Source: Cliona cf. orientalis
Taxonomy: Eukaryota; Porifera; Demospongiae; Clionaida; Clionaidae
Length of the DNA: 64,000 bases
Direction of reading: 5' to 3'
Assembly (NCBI GenBank): GCA_963930775.1
Contig: OZ005705.1
Span: forward strand, 4,836,001 to 4,900,000
A model generated the notes under the pieces. That model was not told where the DNA came from and made no database searches. It was given only the letters and a program-made list of their open reading frames with translations. Shown piece after piece: positions 18,812-33,000 of the stretch (position 1 is the first letter of the stretch; each line of letters starts with the position of its first letter). The position numbers were made by a program, and so were the translations under genes.

Positions 18812-21800
18812 ATGAATTCAACCTTTTTGATCTTTTGTGCACTATTAACACATCTCTTCTTCTCCCAAGTGGCATCTGAAGGTGAGCAGAATCAGGGATG
18901 ACAGAGAAATTCAAATTGCAATTGAGGGATTAAAGTCTTTCTCAGGGACGTATAATTGAACAAAGTGCTTCCCTGCAGAAAAATGTGGGGAGAGTGGAGC
19001 TGTGAGATTGGTTGGCAGTGTAAACATGACAGAGGGCCGACTGGAAATTTGTGCCAATGGACTTTGGGGTACAGTATGCAATGATGGAATTAATGAGGAG
19101 GATAAGTTTGATAGCAATGCTGCAAGAGTGGTATGCAGACAGCTAGGATTTCCGGAGAGTAGTAAGTTGTTCTAGATATTAGGCTAGTTTTGCATGCATG
19201 AAGTGATTCTCTTTACCTACCGATCAGCCTTGCCAGAGGTCATAGCTAATGTTTTCTTTGGAGGTGGTGCCTCCTTCCAATTTATTCATCTTGATGGACT
19301 TCGTTGCATTGGAACAGAACCAAACCTATTGAATTGTACACATAATGGCATTGGAATGCACAACTGTGAACACTCTGAGGATGTTGGAATTATTTGTGCA
19401 CGATCACAAGGTAATGGTCTGAAAACCAGAAAGCAGCATGATAGTCTAACTATTGATACGTTGCAACACTACTATCTACCATAGACTGCAGAGATGGTTC
19501 TGTGAGGCTGGTGGATGGTGACAACTACAATGCTGTTGAAGGTCGTGTGGAGTACTGTCTTGGTGGACTGTGGGGAACAGTGTGTGATTACCAATGGGAT
19601 GCTCGGGACGCTGAAGTCATATGCAGACAACTTGGATTGATTACAAACGGTAACTTCGGGTTAGATCTGTATGCAGCAAGTATTAAGTATTGTATAATAC
19701 ATGCATGATGTACTCTTTGCACTGGTCATGGCTTAGAACCAAGAGTTCTTCAAAAGAGCAATGTTCCACGTGTAAACAATCCACTGACTCCTATTTTCTT
19801 GGATGGTGTAAACTGTCGAGGAACAGAAACTAGTTTACAAGACTGTGGAAGTATTGGCTATGTGGAGTTCTGTACCCACTATTCTCTTACTGGTAGCAGT
19901 GGTAATATTGATGCAGGGGCATCTTGTACCAACATCACAGGTAAACATGTTATACATGAACTCGATCAATCTCAAAGTAGAGTAATGTTTTAAATTCAGA
20001 ATGTAATAACACTGATGTGAGGTTGGTTCAACTTCCTGGAGACATGGAGAATGAAGGACGAGTTGAATACTGCAGTGGAGGTCGATGGGGTCAGTTATGC
20101 TCCGATTTTTGGGACAGTAATGATGCTGAGGTGGTGTGCCAACAGCTAGGGTACAATGTGGAAGGCAAGTCAAACAAACTAGCTATGTCTTATAACAGGC
20201 AAGAGAGAAGTGAAGTTAGCGGACAGAGAAAAAATCTCAGGATCCAGCCGGGATTTGAACCCAGGACCTTCTGATATCTAGTCAGACACTCTTCCCAACT
20301 GAGCTACTGGGCCCTGATGGCAGCGGAGTGTAGGATTGATGGTAATATCCTAAGGGACTGGTTCAAATCTGGCAACTTCACTTCTCACTTGGAGATGGTG
20401 GGACTCAAACTGCGAGATGCTGCAAGCAGCCTAGGTTCACAGTCATGGCCGAAGCCCTCCTAGGAGTCCTTTGATTGAAAAGGACTCCTAGGAGGGCTTC
20501 GGCCATGACTGTGAACCTAGGCTGCTTGCAGCATCTCGCAGTTTGAGTCCCACCATCTCCAAGTGAGAAGTGAAGTTGCCAGTCCCTTAGGATATTACCA
20601 TCAATCCTACACTCCGCTGCCATCAGGGCCCAGTAGCTCAGTTGGGAAGAGTGTCTGACTAGATATCAGAAGGTCCTGGGTTCAAATTCCGGCTGGATCC
20701 TGAGATTTTTTCTCTGTCCGCTAACTTCACTTCTCTCTTGCCTATTATAACAACACCAACCTTTACCGGGCTTAATGGTAATTAGTCCCAATTATTAGCT
20801 ATGTCTTATTGAAATTGAATTCAAATTAATCGTATGCTCACAACTGTCACAATGCAGAAGGAAATGCAGTAGCCAAGACTAGTTCTCTATCTAGTGGCCA
20901 AACAACAATCCACATACTTCTTGGGCAGTTGGACTGTGAAGGCACAGAGAATTCCATATCTCAGTGCTCACATGATAATAGCTATGAATGCATAAGGCCT
21001 GGAGCAGGAATCATTTGTCCTGTGCAACTTAATGGTAATTATTATTAACTAGCAATGGATCTGTTTTGTGAACTAGGCTAGAGTTCTCTCTCCTGGACTT
21101 GTGTAGTGTCTCAGTGTACGGACAAAGATGTGAGACTGCAAGGTGGCGAACTATCTGATGAAATAGGTCGAGTAGAGGTGTGTATGGCTGGACAATGGGG
21201 CCTTATCTGTCATGATAACTGGGATGACTCTGATGCTGCTGTAGTCTGCAGGCAGTTAGGATACACAGGTGGGAATCAAGAAGATCTTTGCTTGAATTTG
21301 GGTTAACAACTTCACATCATGATAGGCGGCGTAGCCACTAGACGATCAACGTTTGGTATGACGATCAAAGGCCATTTTCTTCTTAATGCCGTCAACTGCA
21401 CCGGAAATGAGTCCAATATCTTTGACTGCCAGCATCCTACCGACGTACATATAAACTGCCAGGTTACTAGGAAGGAAGAAGCAGGAGCTCTTTGTGGAGT
21501 TACTTCAGGTAATAATTAAGTTTAAAAAAATTACCGGTAATATCCAACTAACACTACCTATAGATTCTAGCGCTGAGAGATGCACTGAGGAGCATACCAA
21601 TAAAACAGTCTTCTTAGGCAGCAATAAAACTAATCTTACAGCTGGAAGGTAAGTCTCCTTATTGCATAATTTATGCTCAATAATAGTTATTTAATTATTT
21701 TTTAAGCATTGGAACCTGTCAACCATATGTCAAAATTAAGTCAAATCTCTGCAGTAGCTTCTACACCTCCAGTAACTACATTTTTACGGCTATGAACCAG

Positions 21801-24800
21801 TCGTTTATTTCCAGTGAGTTAAGTGGAAGGATCCTCCCCTTCTTAAGTGGAGATGATGGAGAATGCAGTGATCTGATATCGAGGCTACTGTGTCACTATT
21901 TCTTTGCACCTTGTGGAGTAAATGGCCAACTCCACCTCCCTCTGGCAGTGTGTCAAGAAGAGTGCCATTATGTTCAGTCTGCTTGCACAAATCAATGGAG
22001 AATAGCTAACAATCTATTAAGTAGTGCAGGACTCAGTACAGTTAGTTGTAGTGCAACCGGTTCTCTCCTACAAGGCCTCGCTCTATGCTGCACTGATGCA
22101 GGAATTACCATCAAAAGTATGATACATACATGACCGCATACATAGTCATAGATCATTATAGACTTGCGTAGCTAGTCTATGTGATCTATGCTGTAATGTA
22201 ACATGAAATCCTCTCCTCTCTAGACATTACAACACCTACAGAGAAGGCAAATGTGACACTGACAGATAGTCCACTAGAGGCAGGAAACACACTTGGACTA
22301 GTGATCGGACTCCTTGTAACATTTCTTATAGTCTTAATGGGTGTGGTTATTGTGACCATTTGTCTAGCCGCTGTTGTTGTCAGGAAGAGGAAGGCCACCA
22401 TAAGAAGCCTTCAACTGGAGGTCCTAACAAGGTGCGTGGTTTTTGATCATGCACACAACAGTCGGACAGTTAATAATAATGAATTTTAAAGTATGAGAGT
22501 GGACTATGAAGGATGCTATGTATTTTGTCTGCTACAGCCCAATGCGGAGTGCAGTTGCACCACTGAATGCACACGTATTCAAAACTCGTGATGATCACTC
22601 TGACTTTGGAGCTGACATTAAACTGCATGGTAATGGAGGACCACTTGCCATTCCTAACCCTTACAGCTCCAGTAGGTTATATTGCTTGATATTATTGAGA
22701 ATGAGATCGCCAATAATTGTTATGTTCAGCATGTATCCTATACACATGTAGAGGGACATCACCACAAGCCTCATCTAAACATTTTGCTTACAGTGGTGTA
22801 TGGTTATGTCCCTGCACATGTAGTGGCTAGAGATATCATGGCAATGAGTTATTGTGAGCACGCACTCACCTCTACAGAGCAGGAACTGGCTCTCTCACTA
22901 CCACTCCCACTGAGTCCCACTGAAAATAAAATGATGAACAGGATCAGTTCCAGCATCATCAGAGAGCTGTCAAGTAACATGCTCATCCCATACACCAGAC
23001 TAAAGCTACTGGAGTGTGTCGGTCAAGGTATGTATAATAATACCGGTATGATATTAGAGAAATGATTTATACAGCAACCTTATATTTCTCTATCTTCACA
23101 CAATAGGAGAGTTTGGTGTTGTATACAAAGCACAGTACACTGAACCCGAGGGAGATATTGGATATAAGACATCCACAGTGGCTGTAAAGACTTTGAAAGG
23201 TACAATAGTGACTTAGACTATTTTCAGTTTTTTTAATACAAGGATCACACATTTTCATGCTATCATCACCGTAGGTTTCTTTGATAACAGCCAAGTGAAC
23301 AAAATTATGGAGGAAGGTGTTAAAATGAAGCATTTTGATCATCCCAATGTCCTCCACCTGATTGGTGTGTGCCTGGACGCAGGTCCAGCTCCCTATGTGG
23401 TGATGCCCTACATGGCCAATGGGAGCCTCCTCCACTACCTCAAGAAAGAGAGAAACAATCTAGTACTACCAGTTGGAGTTGATGATGATGTGGTAAGAAG
23501 TTTTTGTGTTGCCATTCAAGGTGCAAAAGTCACCTAACCTTTATTGCTTAGAAAATTGATGTGAGGAAGAGACTGACTGTGATGTGTTTGCAAATAGCCA
23601 GTGGGATGGAGTATCTTGCTGGAGAGAAGTTTGTTCATAGAGACCTCGCTGCAAGGAACTGCATGTGAGTATACATAATAACTACTGTAAGGCTTCATTA
23701 TAATTTTTATCACCTTAATAATAATTATTATTAGTGATTTGAGAAGGTGACCCCTATCCTGTTATTTGGGGAGGGAAACAAGATGGGAATGCAAAGGGTG
23801 CTCACCAGTTGAATAATGCACATCTCATTCTTTCCATAGGATTGATATACACTTTGTGATAAAGATTGCTGATTTTGGTCTTTCTGAAGATGTCTACGTC
23901 AAAAATTACTTCAGGCAGAGTGGATCAGACAAGTCCATTAAACTTCCTGTCAAATGGATGGCACCTGAGAGTCTCTCTGATGGCGTGTTCTCAGAGAAAT
24001 CAGACATGGTATGTACTAATAACAGAATGCTCATCCTAATAGTTTCATAAAATCAATAATAAAGCTAGATTCAAGCACACTATACACTGGGTGAACTAGA
24101 AATCTAACAAGGCAGTAGCACATGCCATGCACACGTAGGAAGTCATGAGCTAGCATTAATCACCTACTTATTATCATTGATAATTTTGTTTTTAGTATGC
24201 ATACTTCCTAACATTTACTTTCAGCTCTGTTCCTGTTTATCACGCATATACATATATGTAATTAGCTTTGATCTTATATGATAAGTGAGCTTAACAAAGC
24301 ATCCTTCCACTCTAATTACCAGCAGTGTCAAGTCAGTATTTAATTAGAAAACCAGACTAGTAGCCCAACATCAGCTGTGGTAGATCATGTGGTTACATCA
24401 ATCAATGACTACCAACTACAAATACACTTTGTTGAGTAGCCCTGTATGGTGGGTGTTCATGGGCTAACTGCCAACCTTCACAAAGACCACACAATCCTTA
24501 TCTCTTTCCCTAGCTGCTAGTGTACTACCATGTAGATCTACAGTAAGGTTTCCATCATGTAAAATCTTGCACAGTCATACAATTCTACCTATTAGTGGTC
24601 ATTTGGAGTGACATGTTGGGAGATATTCAGTGGAGGAAAGACTCCTTATCCAGGAGTCGACCCTGTACTGCTTTCTCAAGTGCTTGAAAAGGAGCAAAGA
24701 CTGAATAAACCACTGAATGCTGCTTGCCCTGATGAAATGTGAGTGCTAATGGACACTGTATGTCTGTGAAAATTCCCGTAATATTAATGATCATGCAATA

Positions 24801-25549
24801 ATAATAATTATTATCATGCCTTGTGCATGACATTGTGCTGTGAAAACTGCTCACAAGTAACTATTGTATTCCTTGCTATGCTAGCTTAGCCTAGCTAGAC
24901 GTCTATAATATTATTATTTTGATTATTATGGCTATGCCTATAAGCTACCTTTGTCCTTAATTTTATTTAGCTAAAATAGCCATGCATAGGTAGGATTTCA
25001 ATTAATAATAATATCTCCTGCAACTGTAGGTATTCCTTAATGAGGAGCTGCTGGTTGAAAAAGCCTCAGGAAAGACCCTTTTTCAGTGATGTAGTCAAAA
25101 CCATCTCCAACTATACAGAAATTATTGCTGGCTATCTAGATATAAACTTCAACCCCTTTGAGTCCTCCTACAGCCCAACCGGCTCTGCTGCTCTCACTAC
25201 CATTCCAGATTCTCCGGATAGTGAACAGAATGTTTTAGTCAGCTCAGAGCTACTGAGAAATCTGATCCAGGAGGACTCCAAACAGGCTAAGCCATGCAAC
25301 AAGAAACAGAAATCACCGAAGAGCACCCCAAAAGCTTCTCCAAAGATGTCCCCCAAGGTGTCCCCCAGACCATCTCCCAGCGGGACCTCTCCACGCATCT
25401 CCCCTAGAGCTTCTCCTCTACTCAAGATAAGAAAGTTGAAGGTAGATCATTCACCTACAACTTCAGGAGCAAAGATTGAAATTTGCGTTGAGAGTCCATC
25501 AGAAGAAGGAAGTGTTACATCCTCCAATGGATTGCTGTCTGTGACATGA
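18812..25549 (+). CDS. RTK-B: SRCR(x4)-Frizzled CRD receptor tyrosine kinase
   Basis: Paralogue of RTK-A with the same domain order. Exons (plus): 18812-18881, 18979-19161, 19228-19410, 19485-19649, 19737-19940, 20000-20164, 20858-21034, 21107-21268, 21326-21508, 21564-21648, 21707-22116, 22224-22431, 22538-22671, 22878-23027, 23107-23199, 23275-23492, 23552-23664, 23840-24008, 24596-24738, 25030-25549; total 1244 residues, in frame. Signal peptide [20 protein letters not shown]; four two-exon SRCR domains; ten-cysteine Frizzled-like CRD in exon 11 ([11 protein letters not shown]); membrane helix [19 protein letters not shown]; kinase with [37 protein letters not shown] and MAPES, so catalytically competent in appearance. 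The tail has SPK/SPR repeats and ends NGLLSVT. Intron 6 starts with GC and carries an inverted-dimer SINE. It has one intron fewer than RTK-A, the stalk and membrane helix being one exon. Ligand unknown. Confidence 0.9.
20193..20795. mobile_element. Inverted-dimer tRNA-derived SINE in RTK-B intron 6
   Basis: Two nearly identical arms (20190 to about 20470 and about 20476-20750) are reverse complements around a 5-6 base loop. Each arm has a tRNA-like head: right arm about 20627-20700, with box A TAGCTCAGTTGGGAAGAG, an anticodon stem TCTGA/TCAGA around a seven-base loop, and box B GGGTTCAAATTCC; left arm is the mirror image at about 20240-20314. The left arm has about 11 extra bases near 20360. 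The whole insertion is flanked by the 13-base direct repeat TAGCTATGTCTTA (20180-20192 and 20796-20808), as expected for LINE-driven retrotransposition. Confidence 0.88.
20626..20701 (+). ncRNA. tRNA-like head of SINE (right arm)
   Basis: It folds as a degenerate cloverleaf: acceptor strands GGGCCCA and TGGATCC pair with a mismatch and a G-T pair, the anticodon stem TCTGA/TCAGA is perfect, and the T arm CTGGG/TCCGG has wobble pairs. The apparent anticodon is AGA, but position 37 is T. This is best read as the Pol III promoter part of a SINE, not a working tRNA. Confidence 0.6.
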
Positions 25550-27098
25550 CTTTGCACGCATACAACATCTTGATCATTTTGTTACTAATAGACTATCTAT
25601 GCATACACACAAACGTACAATGCCATGTTATGTGGCAAAGTTTTTGTTATCATACTGGGATCTGCCATAGTGATTGTGATGTTATACTATGAGTACAGGA
25701 GCACACTTGTGAGTGACGACCTTTGCCGAAAATTAGAGACTATTTTCAATCATTTCGGTAAAGGGTGCCAAATAATTAGAAGGGCCGCATTTTTAGAAGA
25801 ACTACGGAAACATTAGTATGGTACAATCACAATTTGGTTAACAATTAGAGTAAAAACTTTTCAGTGTAGATAATTGATTCAATTCTAATTGCAACAGCCA
25901 AGAACATGTTCAAAAGTAGTTACTTAGTCTGAGTAGACACACTGACTGTCTAAATTGGTTCTCTTTCTGAGTCTTGATGATGCATTTTGGGCACCAATTA
26001 TCTAGCATCAAATACTTTACTGTTAGGGCACACATTTCAAGTATCTACTATAATAGCTTTTAATTAGATAGACCCCCCAGTGCAGTGCATTACAATAGGG
26101 GTTTCCACTAGTTCCCACATATCAGCCAAATTAGCCATTAATTTTGCTACCATATCCTCCACTTTGGCTACTAGTTCCTGGATTAAGTAGCCGTTTTCAT
26201 CACTGTTTTAAGGTTAGCACCAGTTGGTGACATCTTTGAGAATGGCTATAATATTATACAAGCTAGATTTTTAAGCTTCGGGGACCCAAATCTTTGACCT
26301 TATTGATAATATAATAATAATAATGTGATAGTTGGTTGCATCACGACAGATATTATTATGAGTTGGAATAAGAATAGCTATATTATATATACACAAGTAT
26401 GGTGAAGCATTGGCTTGTTATTGCATGGGTATGTACTAGACATTCAAGGATTCATTTTAACGGTGGTTTGGTGGAATGACACAATCAATGACATGTTTAA
26501 TATTATAGCAGCCTCCATTTATGATCAAAATTTAATGACATTGTATTATTACGCTATTTAAAACCCATGTTCGTAAGTGGCTAAGAATTACCCATGCTGG
26601 CTAAATCACGAATAAGTATTTCCACCCATGGATGCATGCTTATGTATATGGACACCATGCTAACATGCAGTGATTGATAATACTGAAGATATTAGCATAC
26701 CGTGCAAACTAAAGCTGCTGTTGTTCATGCTACAGTCACTAGTACGCTCTGTACATAGGCTTAGTACAATGTCACACTGTAGTCTAAGTTGTCATTATAA
26801 TATTATTATTTGGCAGGGTCCTCCTTAAACAGATCATTATGTCACTATAACTGATTGTGTTCCTTGGCTGGTATGAAAATTATAATATACAAAATAATTG
26901 TCTGTACCATCAATAGTAACATGATGCAGGTCTACAGAAGTATGCATTTCACTGTTATTCTAATTGAGTATATACTACAAACTATTTCTCAGCCGTCAGG
27001 TACACTCATGAGTCAGAAGAAAGTGCAAACCTTGGTTTGCCCAGCAACAGTGTATCCACTTCCACGACTAGGAGAGAAAGTTATGTATTTCTGCTCAG
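25550..27098. other. Intergenic region between RTK-B and Fringe
   Basis: Convergent 3' ends of RTK-B and the Fringe gene flank this AT-rich stretch. A 63-codon frame at 25625-25816 with an N-terminal hydrophobic segment lies in the probable 3' untranslated region of RTK-B and has no support as a gene. I see no other gene or clear transposon. Confidence 0.4.
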
Positions 27099-30000
27099 CT
27101 ATGTATGTTGACACCACTTAGTTTGAGGGTAGAGCAGGCAGTGGCATGAGAGAAACCTGTAAGAAGTGATTGGAATTGTGAAGACAAGCCCTATACAGAA
27201 ATTAATAATATAATATCGTATAGCGGGAAATTTTCGAGGGAGAAAACTTTCGCGGATCGGTATATAGGAAAGGATCATTTTGCGGAGAAAACTTTTGCAG
27301 AACATTAAAACTGGTCGCATAATGGGTGTGGCATGCCTAGAATTTCATGGAGAAAACTTTTGCGGATGGCTGAAAAATCGTGAAATTCGTGAAAGTTTTC
27401 TCCCTCGAAGTTTCCTGCTATACAAGTTATAGCCAAAATAGTTTCAGTTGGAGCTAAGGTTAGCATGGAAAACACTCTTTACTTACTTGGCTATTATACA
27501 GAAACATCAAAATGTGCATGTCACCTTGTGGGGTCTTCCTCTTCCGAGAAGGCTGCATCTGGGACAACTACAACATTCTTCACTGGCTCTCGATTTGCAA
27601 ACTTGAATTCACCATAACTAATTGTGACCTACCGAAGAGAGTCACTATATTATGAATCACTATTATTCCCTTTCTATTACTCATGACAATCAGACCTGCT
27701 GTTTCAGCATAGCACCAGATAATCTTCTCATTCCATTCAAGTTCGAATTGATGGCTGGCTCATTTGTAAGCTTGACTCCCAAAACAGCTCCTAGGATAAA
27801 AAAGCAATCACCATAATAATAAGACTACTGGAAAGACTATACACCCTGCACTGCATACCTATCACAGCTCCTATTAGCACATCATCTGGATATCCTAGGC
27901 CTTTACAATTTTTGGCCAAATTCTCTCCTCTGGGACACAAAGTAGAACTTATTATTACTGATTAGCTATAGAATATAATAATATAACCTGCAGTATGGCT
28001 CTAGTTGATCCATGAGGAATGAGCTAATGCAGTATGCAGCTCCAGTAGCATACTGAAAGCTGGTTTGTTTCTGTTAAGAACACAAAACATAATAATTGAA
28101 GGGCTCAGAATTAGAACCAGAGTGGCCTAACCCACAAATATTGAGTTAGCCCCCCTAATCTCGAAAATATGTGCTTTACTAGGATAGAAACTCACATATT
28201 GGGGAAAAGTAGCAGACAATTTCTCCTCTTGAGCCTATGAAAATCACAACATAAAGATAATAACATATATAGCATAATAATTTTGCTAGCTATAATATTA
28301 TTCACAATTCATAAACTGGGCTGCCTCCCAGAGGCCATAATAATATTATTATCGCCTTGAGTCAACTCGGGAGCAGTTATGATTATAATTATTATGCTAA
28401 AACAGAGTGTGACTACTATATATAATAGCCAGGTTGAAGCAGAAGATGCAGGAAGTGCTTAAGGTCAGTTCCCTATACACTTGCAAAACTTTGCAGTTTC
28501 CTGTGTGATGTCCATGCAACAAACTAAGTCATACCGTAAATCGCGAATATTTCATGTCTAAAATATTTCACGTTAAATAATTTTTGGACGAACAACCCTG
28601 TACCACATTATCGTTAATATTGCGCATGTATTTTCGCGCATTCAATTTTTGCACAAGCTTGGCTGTCCGAAAATATTTTAACAACGAAATATTCGTGATT
28701 TACGGTATATATAGGACTTCAAAACTGTGTAAAAGCAAGGCCATTTTGCACATAAATTTGATCTCAGGTATCTTTATTTCGAGGATTACAGCATAAAGCC
28801 AGAACACTAAAATAATTAATAAGAGGACCATTTTAAACTTGAAGCTTATTCATCTCCAAGGCCCTCCCACCTTCTGTGTTATGGACAGTAGAACACTAAA
28901 AAGCTGGGAGGGTCGGCATGGGATGACTCAGAGGTTAAGTTATTTTTTTCTATTCTAACTAGTGGTGGTGAAAATCATCTGTGCAGGGCGAGCCTTCGCA
29001 AAAGTCACAAGATTTCTTTGAAAGCACACACTGCAGGCATGCATGCGCACATGGGGTTGGTACCCCAATAGCTAGGCCTGAGAAGCTATATACATGTACC
29101 ATGACAGTAAAAGTATCACAGATTGCTAGTATAATAGCTTAGTCTCGTGCCCAGCCCCCTTCGAATTCACAATAATGTTGATCACCTACCGTATGGCGGG
29201 TAATTTTCATGGGGGCTAATTTTCGTAGAAAGTCCGAAAAGGCCCTCAATTAATTTTCGTGGTTTTAAATTTCGTGACAGCAACCAGTCCAGGGGCGTGG
29301 TACTGCTGCGCAAGTGATGATGTAATCAATACATGACATTATGCTCGCGATCTTCTTTGTTACTAAGCCATACCTACAGAGACTTGGACAAATAGCATGA
29401 GATAGAAGAATATTAGTGTTGAATATGCTATCAGCTGGATGATAATGGCTACTGCAAAAACCCTGCTTGCTAATACTGGGAAGTGTTGGCCGTGTTGCAA
29501 TGATATTAGTGGCCACGCTCATCATCATGGACTCACATATCACCATAGGCATTAATTTTCGTGGGTGGAATTTTGTGACTGCCAAGTCAACCACGAAAAT
29601 AACAAAAATTAGCACCCCACAAAAATTGCCCACCATATGGATACTATACTATATTAAATTTTAGTAGTCTACATGCCATGACCATGAGTCCAAGTACCTG
29701 TAGCCAGGCCCTGAGGGGATAAGCCTCCATGCAGTCATCTTCATGCTCAAGAAAGTGGAGTCTACCAGTGATGCTAATTGTGGACCTGAGCCTTGCCAGA
29801 GTGGTACAGCACTCACTTTCCAGTTTTATGCCTTGCCTACACTCGAGCTGTCTCTCAGATTGATGGTGCAGTGCGGGCGTATGCGCATGCGTATGACGAC
29901 CATTACTTTACGCATTCAAAATTTAACTCTCTCCTCACTGAAAATTAATGATCACCCCACAAACATACATACAAGTATATATACAATAGCTTCCTGTCTC

Positions 30001-33000
30001 TCGTGTATTCGGGGCTCGCTCAGGCTCGCCCCGAATTATTTCTTCTTCATGCATACCTCCATTTTCTCTCTACTCAAAGGCCATCTCCCAAGATATACCG
30101 GTTCACTGAAAGGATTGTATCGCTCCAGTATAGAGACCAATTCTCCAACATTCACATAGACATCATCATCAAAGTGGCAAAACCATCTGCATGTATTGAG
30201 CAATACTACGATAATATGTGGGCAATCAACAACCAGCTTATGCAAGTATTATCATTGCAAATCAGCAAGAAAAATTAATAGTCCTATGACATTCTAGATA
30301 TCCGAGCACACCTGGATAGAGATCATCACCAAACTACACCTAGCAAACACATGGTAACACAATCAATGAGGCTCGGTATTCAATTTTGATCAGGATGAAA
30401 TCTTAGATAGCAGCTTAGAGATGATAATGATGATAGCAAGCACACCTACTCAAAGTATACGATGGTATCCCATGAAAACACTAGTCTCCAATGGTATAGA
30501 CACTCTTATTCCAAGCAGTTAAGCTCATGAAACTTCAGCCATGGTTTCCAGACTCTTTTCCCCTCGTGAAAGAGCGGGATAAAGCGTTCGGCCATGCAGT
30601 GAGAAAACTATGCAAGTACACATACCTGTATCCGGAATCCCTCTCTCTTTCTGCATAGTATTGATCATACTCAGCTCCTGACTTACAGCACAGAGACTGC
30701 CTGTGGTGGTCAGCTTGACAAGTCGTGCCTGTCACTCTAATCCCTATATAATTATAGAAATAATCACATTAGTAGTATAATACTTATAATAATCTGACAT
30801 AGATGTCCTATTGCTGAAAGTATAGACCACTAGTAAGAAAATAATGCAGGGCTCTCAATAACTTTTTCACTTGTACTGTCAAAATGCCAGTATAAATCTA
30901 ACTTAAAATTTATCCTGTTGACTCATGCTTTCCTGCTGATGATGGACAAAGGATTACCAACATTTACAGTGCTTTATATCCCGTTACTACGTTGTTGCTC
31001 AGGTAGGCCACAGTGCAATATGAATAGCTCCAGGAAACCACAGTGCAATATTAGTGGCTCAAGGGAAGTCAAAGTGCAATATTAAATACTGCAGGCATTG
31101 AACAATAAACATGTTGGTAGCAACAAAAGTAAAACTATCAATGGAGCGTCTCGCGAGACTAAATAGAACGTATGGCGGGAAAGGTAGCGGGAGATCGCCA
31201 GTTCGAAGTGATGGGCAGAGTTGTCGATCGACCGATCACGAGTCGAAACAGTATACGCGTAGCCTTGTTCTTAGGATAGTCAACAGCTCGAGCTTCATTT
31301 CTTGGCTTCTGAGCTCGATGTTGCAGGTCACGCTAATGATGGTAGTTCATCGTCAAGAGTCGAATGGCTGTATGGATTTGACCACACCCCTCGGTCACGA
31401 GACGTTCAGAAGTTCGATTGACATTGACTCAGAGAGCAACTTGGTGTGTCCGTTTTGATTAAGATAAGCTTGTCCTTTCTTTTTAAACTAGTGTTCTATG
31501 CGTATCTACATAGGCTATGCCCACGGGATATAAACTAGTTATATCACGTGCACTCGGGATGCATGGCATTTATTGCCCTTAACCCTCGGGCACAAAGGCC
31601 CTCGGGCTTCGGTGCAATAAATGCCATACATCTCGCGCCCGTGATATAACTATTACCTACATAATGTTTACCTATTATATAATACAAGTATATTTGACAT
31701 CACAATCATGGGATAATGTGGCTAATATATGCATGAGTTATTCATTGTAAGTTCATATACTCAGAAGCAGCATTATCTCCCTAGCTGTATTATATCGAGG
31801 ACAATGCTTATCTTTTTCACACGACGACCTTTACCCACTCTATCCACATAGAGTGGGTAAAGGTCGTCGGGCAAATGGGGTCTAGCTCGATAGCAGTGCA
31901 GTGTGTATGCAGCAACACGAACGTACTATTTCGTAGACCACACCCCTCGATGCAGGTCAACAGCTGCTCTATCTCAAAATTACTATGGCAACGTTCTCGC
32001 TCTGCTCGAACATCGATTCTACCACCAGACTATGACAAAGAACAGACCTTGTCTCTCGCTTGGCTTGAGGCTCTGTGGCCTGCTGAGCAGGCCTCTTGAA
32101 ACGCGCGGCGCTTTGCGCTATTCGTTTGAGAATGCATCTCTATAACCACCCTTGTTTGTGCACACGATACTGCAATTCTGACCAATTGTGGGCCTTCTGA
32201 ACTTGTAGCAGAGCGCATCTTTTATGCCCTCCAGGTTAGGACACGGACTATAATATAAGAAAAATGATCGTCTGAAAAATGTTTTGCGTTAGAATTTTAC
32301 TACCACTTCCCTGTAATCTGATTGGTCAATAGGGGGTAATTAAGTAGCTTAGTTACTTGTAAATATTGACCAATAGGATCCATGGTATTATGAGAGCTCC
32401 AAGGCAAATAGCTGTACTACTACAGCAACAGTTATAAAACTCTAAATAACTTAGCTCACCTCGGCCAATGGGATCCACAGTATTTAGAATCCCTCTGTCC
32501 CCTTAGTAACACCTCGCTACGCTCGGGTGTCACAGCTCAGGGCCATCCGATCGGGATGCTAAATACTGTAGATCCCTTGGCCTCAGTGTCTAACTATTAT
32601 TTGTATAATAATAGTGCTCAAAATCTAAAGAAATATCCATGCAGACAAATCAAGCAGCTAAAGCATTTTTTAAGTGCGTAAGATATACCCAAGTCTGCCA
32701 GGGTGCTACATCACCACTAAACAGGTTTACTGTGACCACATCAACAGCCCATGGCCCACACACTACATTGCTTGTGTAAACTTCCACCACTAGCTTACTA
32801 CTGTCTCTATGTCTGGACAAAGTAATTTTTGAACTGTCCAATTTAAAATTTAAGCAGAAATTATCTGGTTGTCGAACATTAATTTGAACCCTGTAATGTG
32901 TGCACAATTTTGCATACTAAAACATAACTAGGTGCAATTGATCAACATCCTATCTTCTTTAGCAAGTGTGTGTAAAGCATTATTGCCATGCAAATTCCTA

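Noticed and set aside
20626-20701. Possible functional tRNA gene
   Set aside because: The acceptor stem has a mismatch, position 37 is T, and it sits inside a duplicated SINE unit, so it is a SINE promoter.
25625-25816. A 63-codon frame with a hydrophobic start just after RTK-B
   Set aside because: It lies where the RTK-B 3' untranslated region is expected, has no recognised domain, and no paralogous counterpart was seen after RTK-A.
32650-32907. An 85-codon minus-strand frame with protein-like composition in Fringe intron 2
   Set aside because: The exon 2 to exon 3 junction of Fringe is already in frame and matches the family without it. Including this stretch with the available splice sites shifts the frame into a stop.
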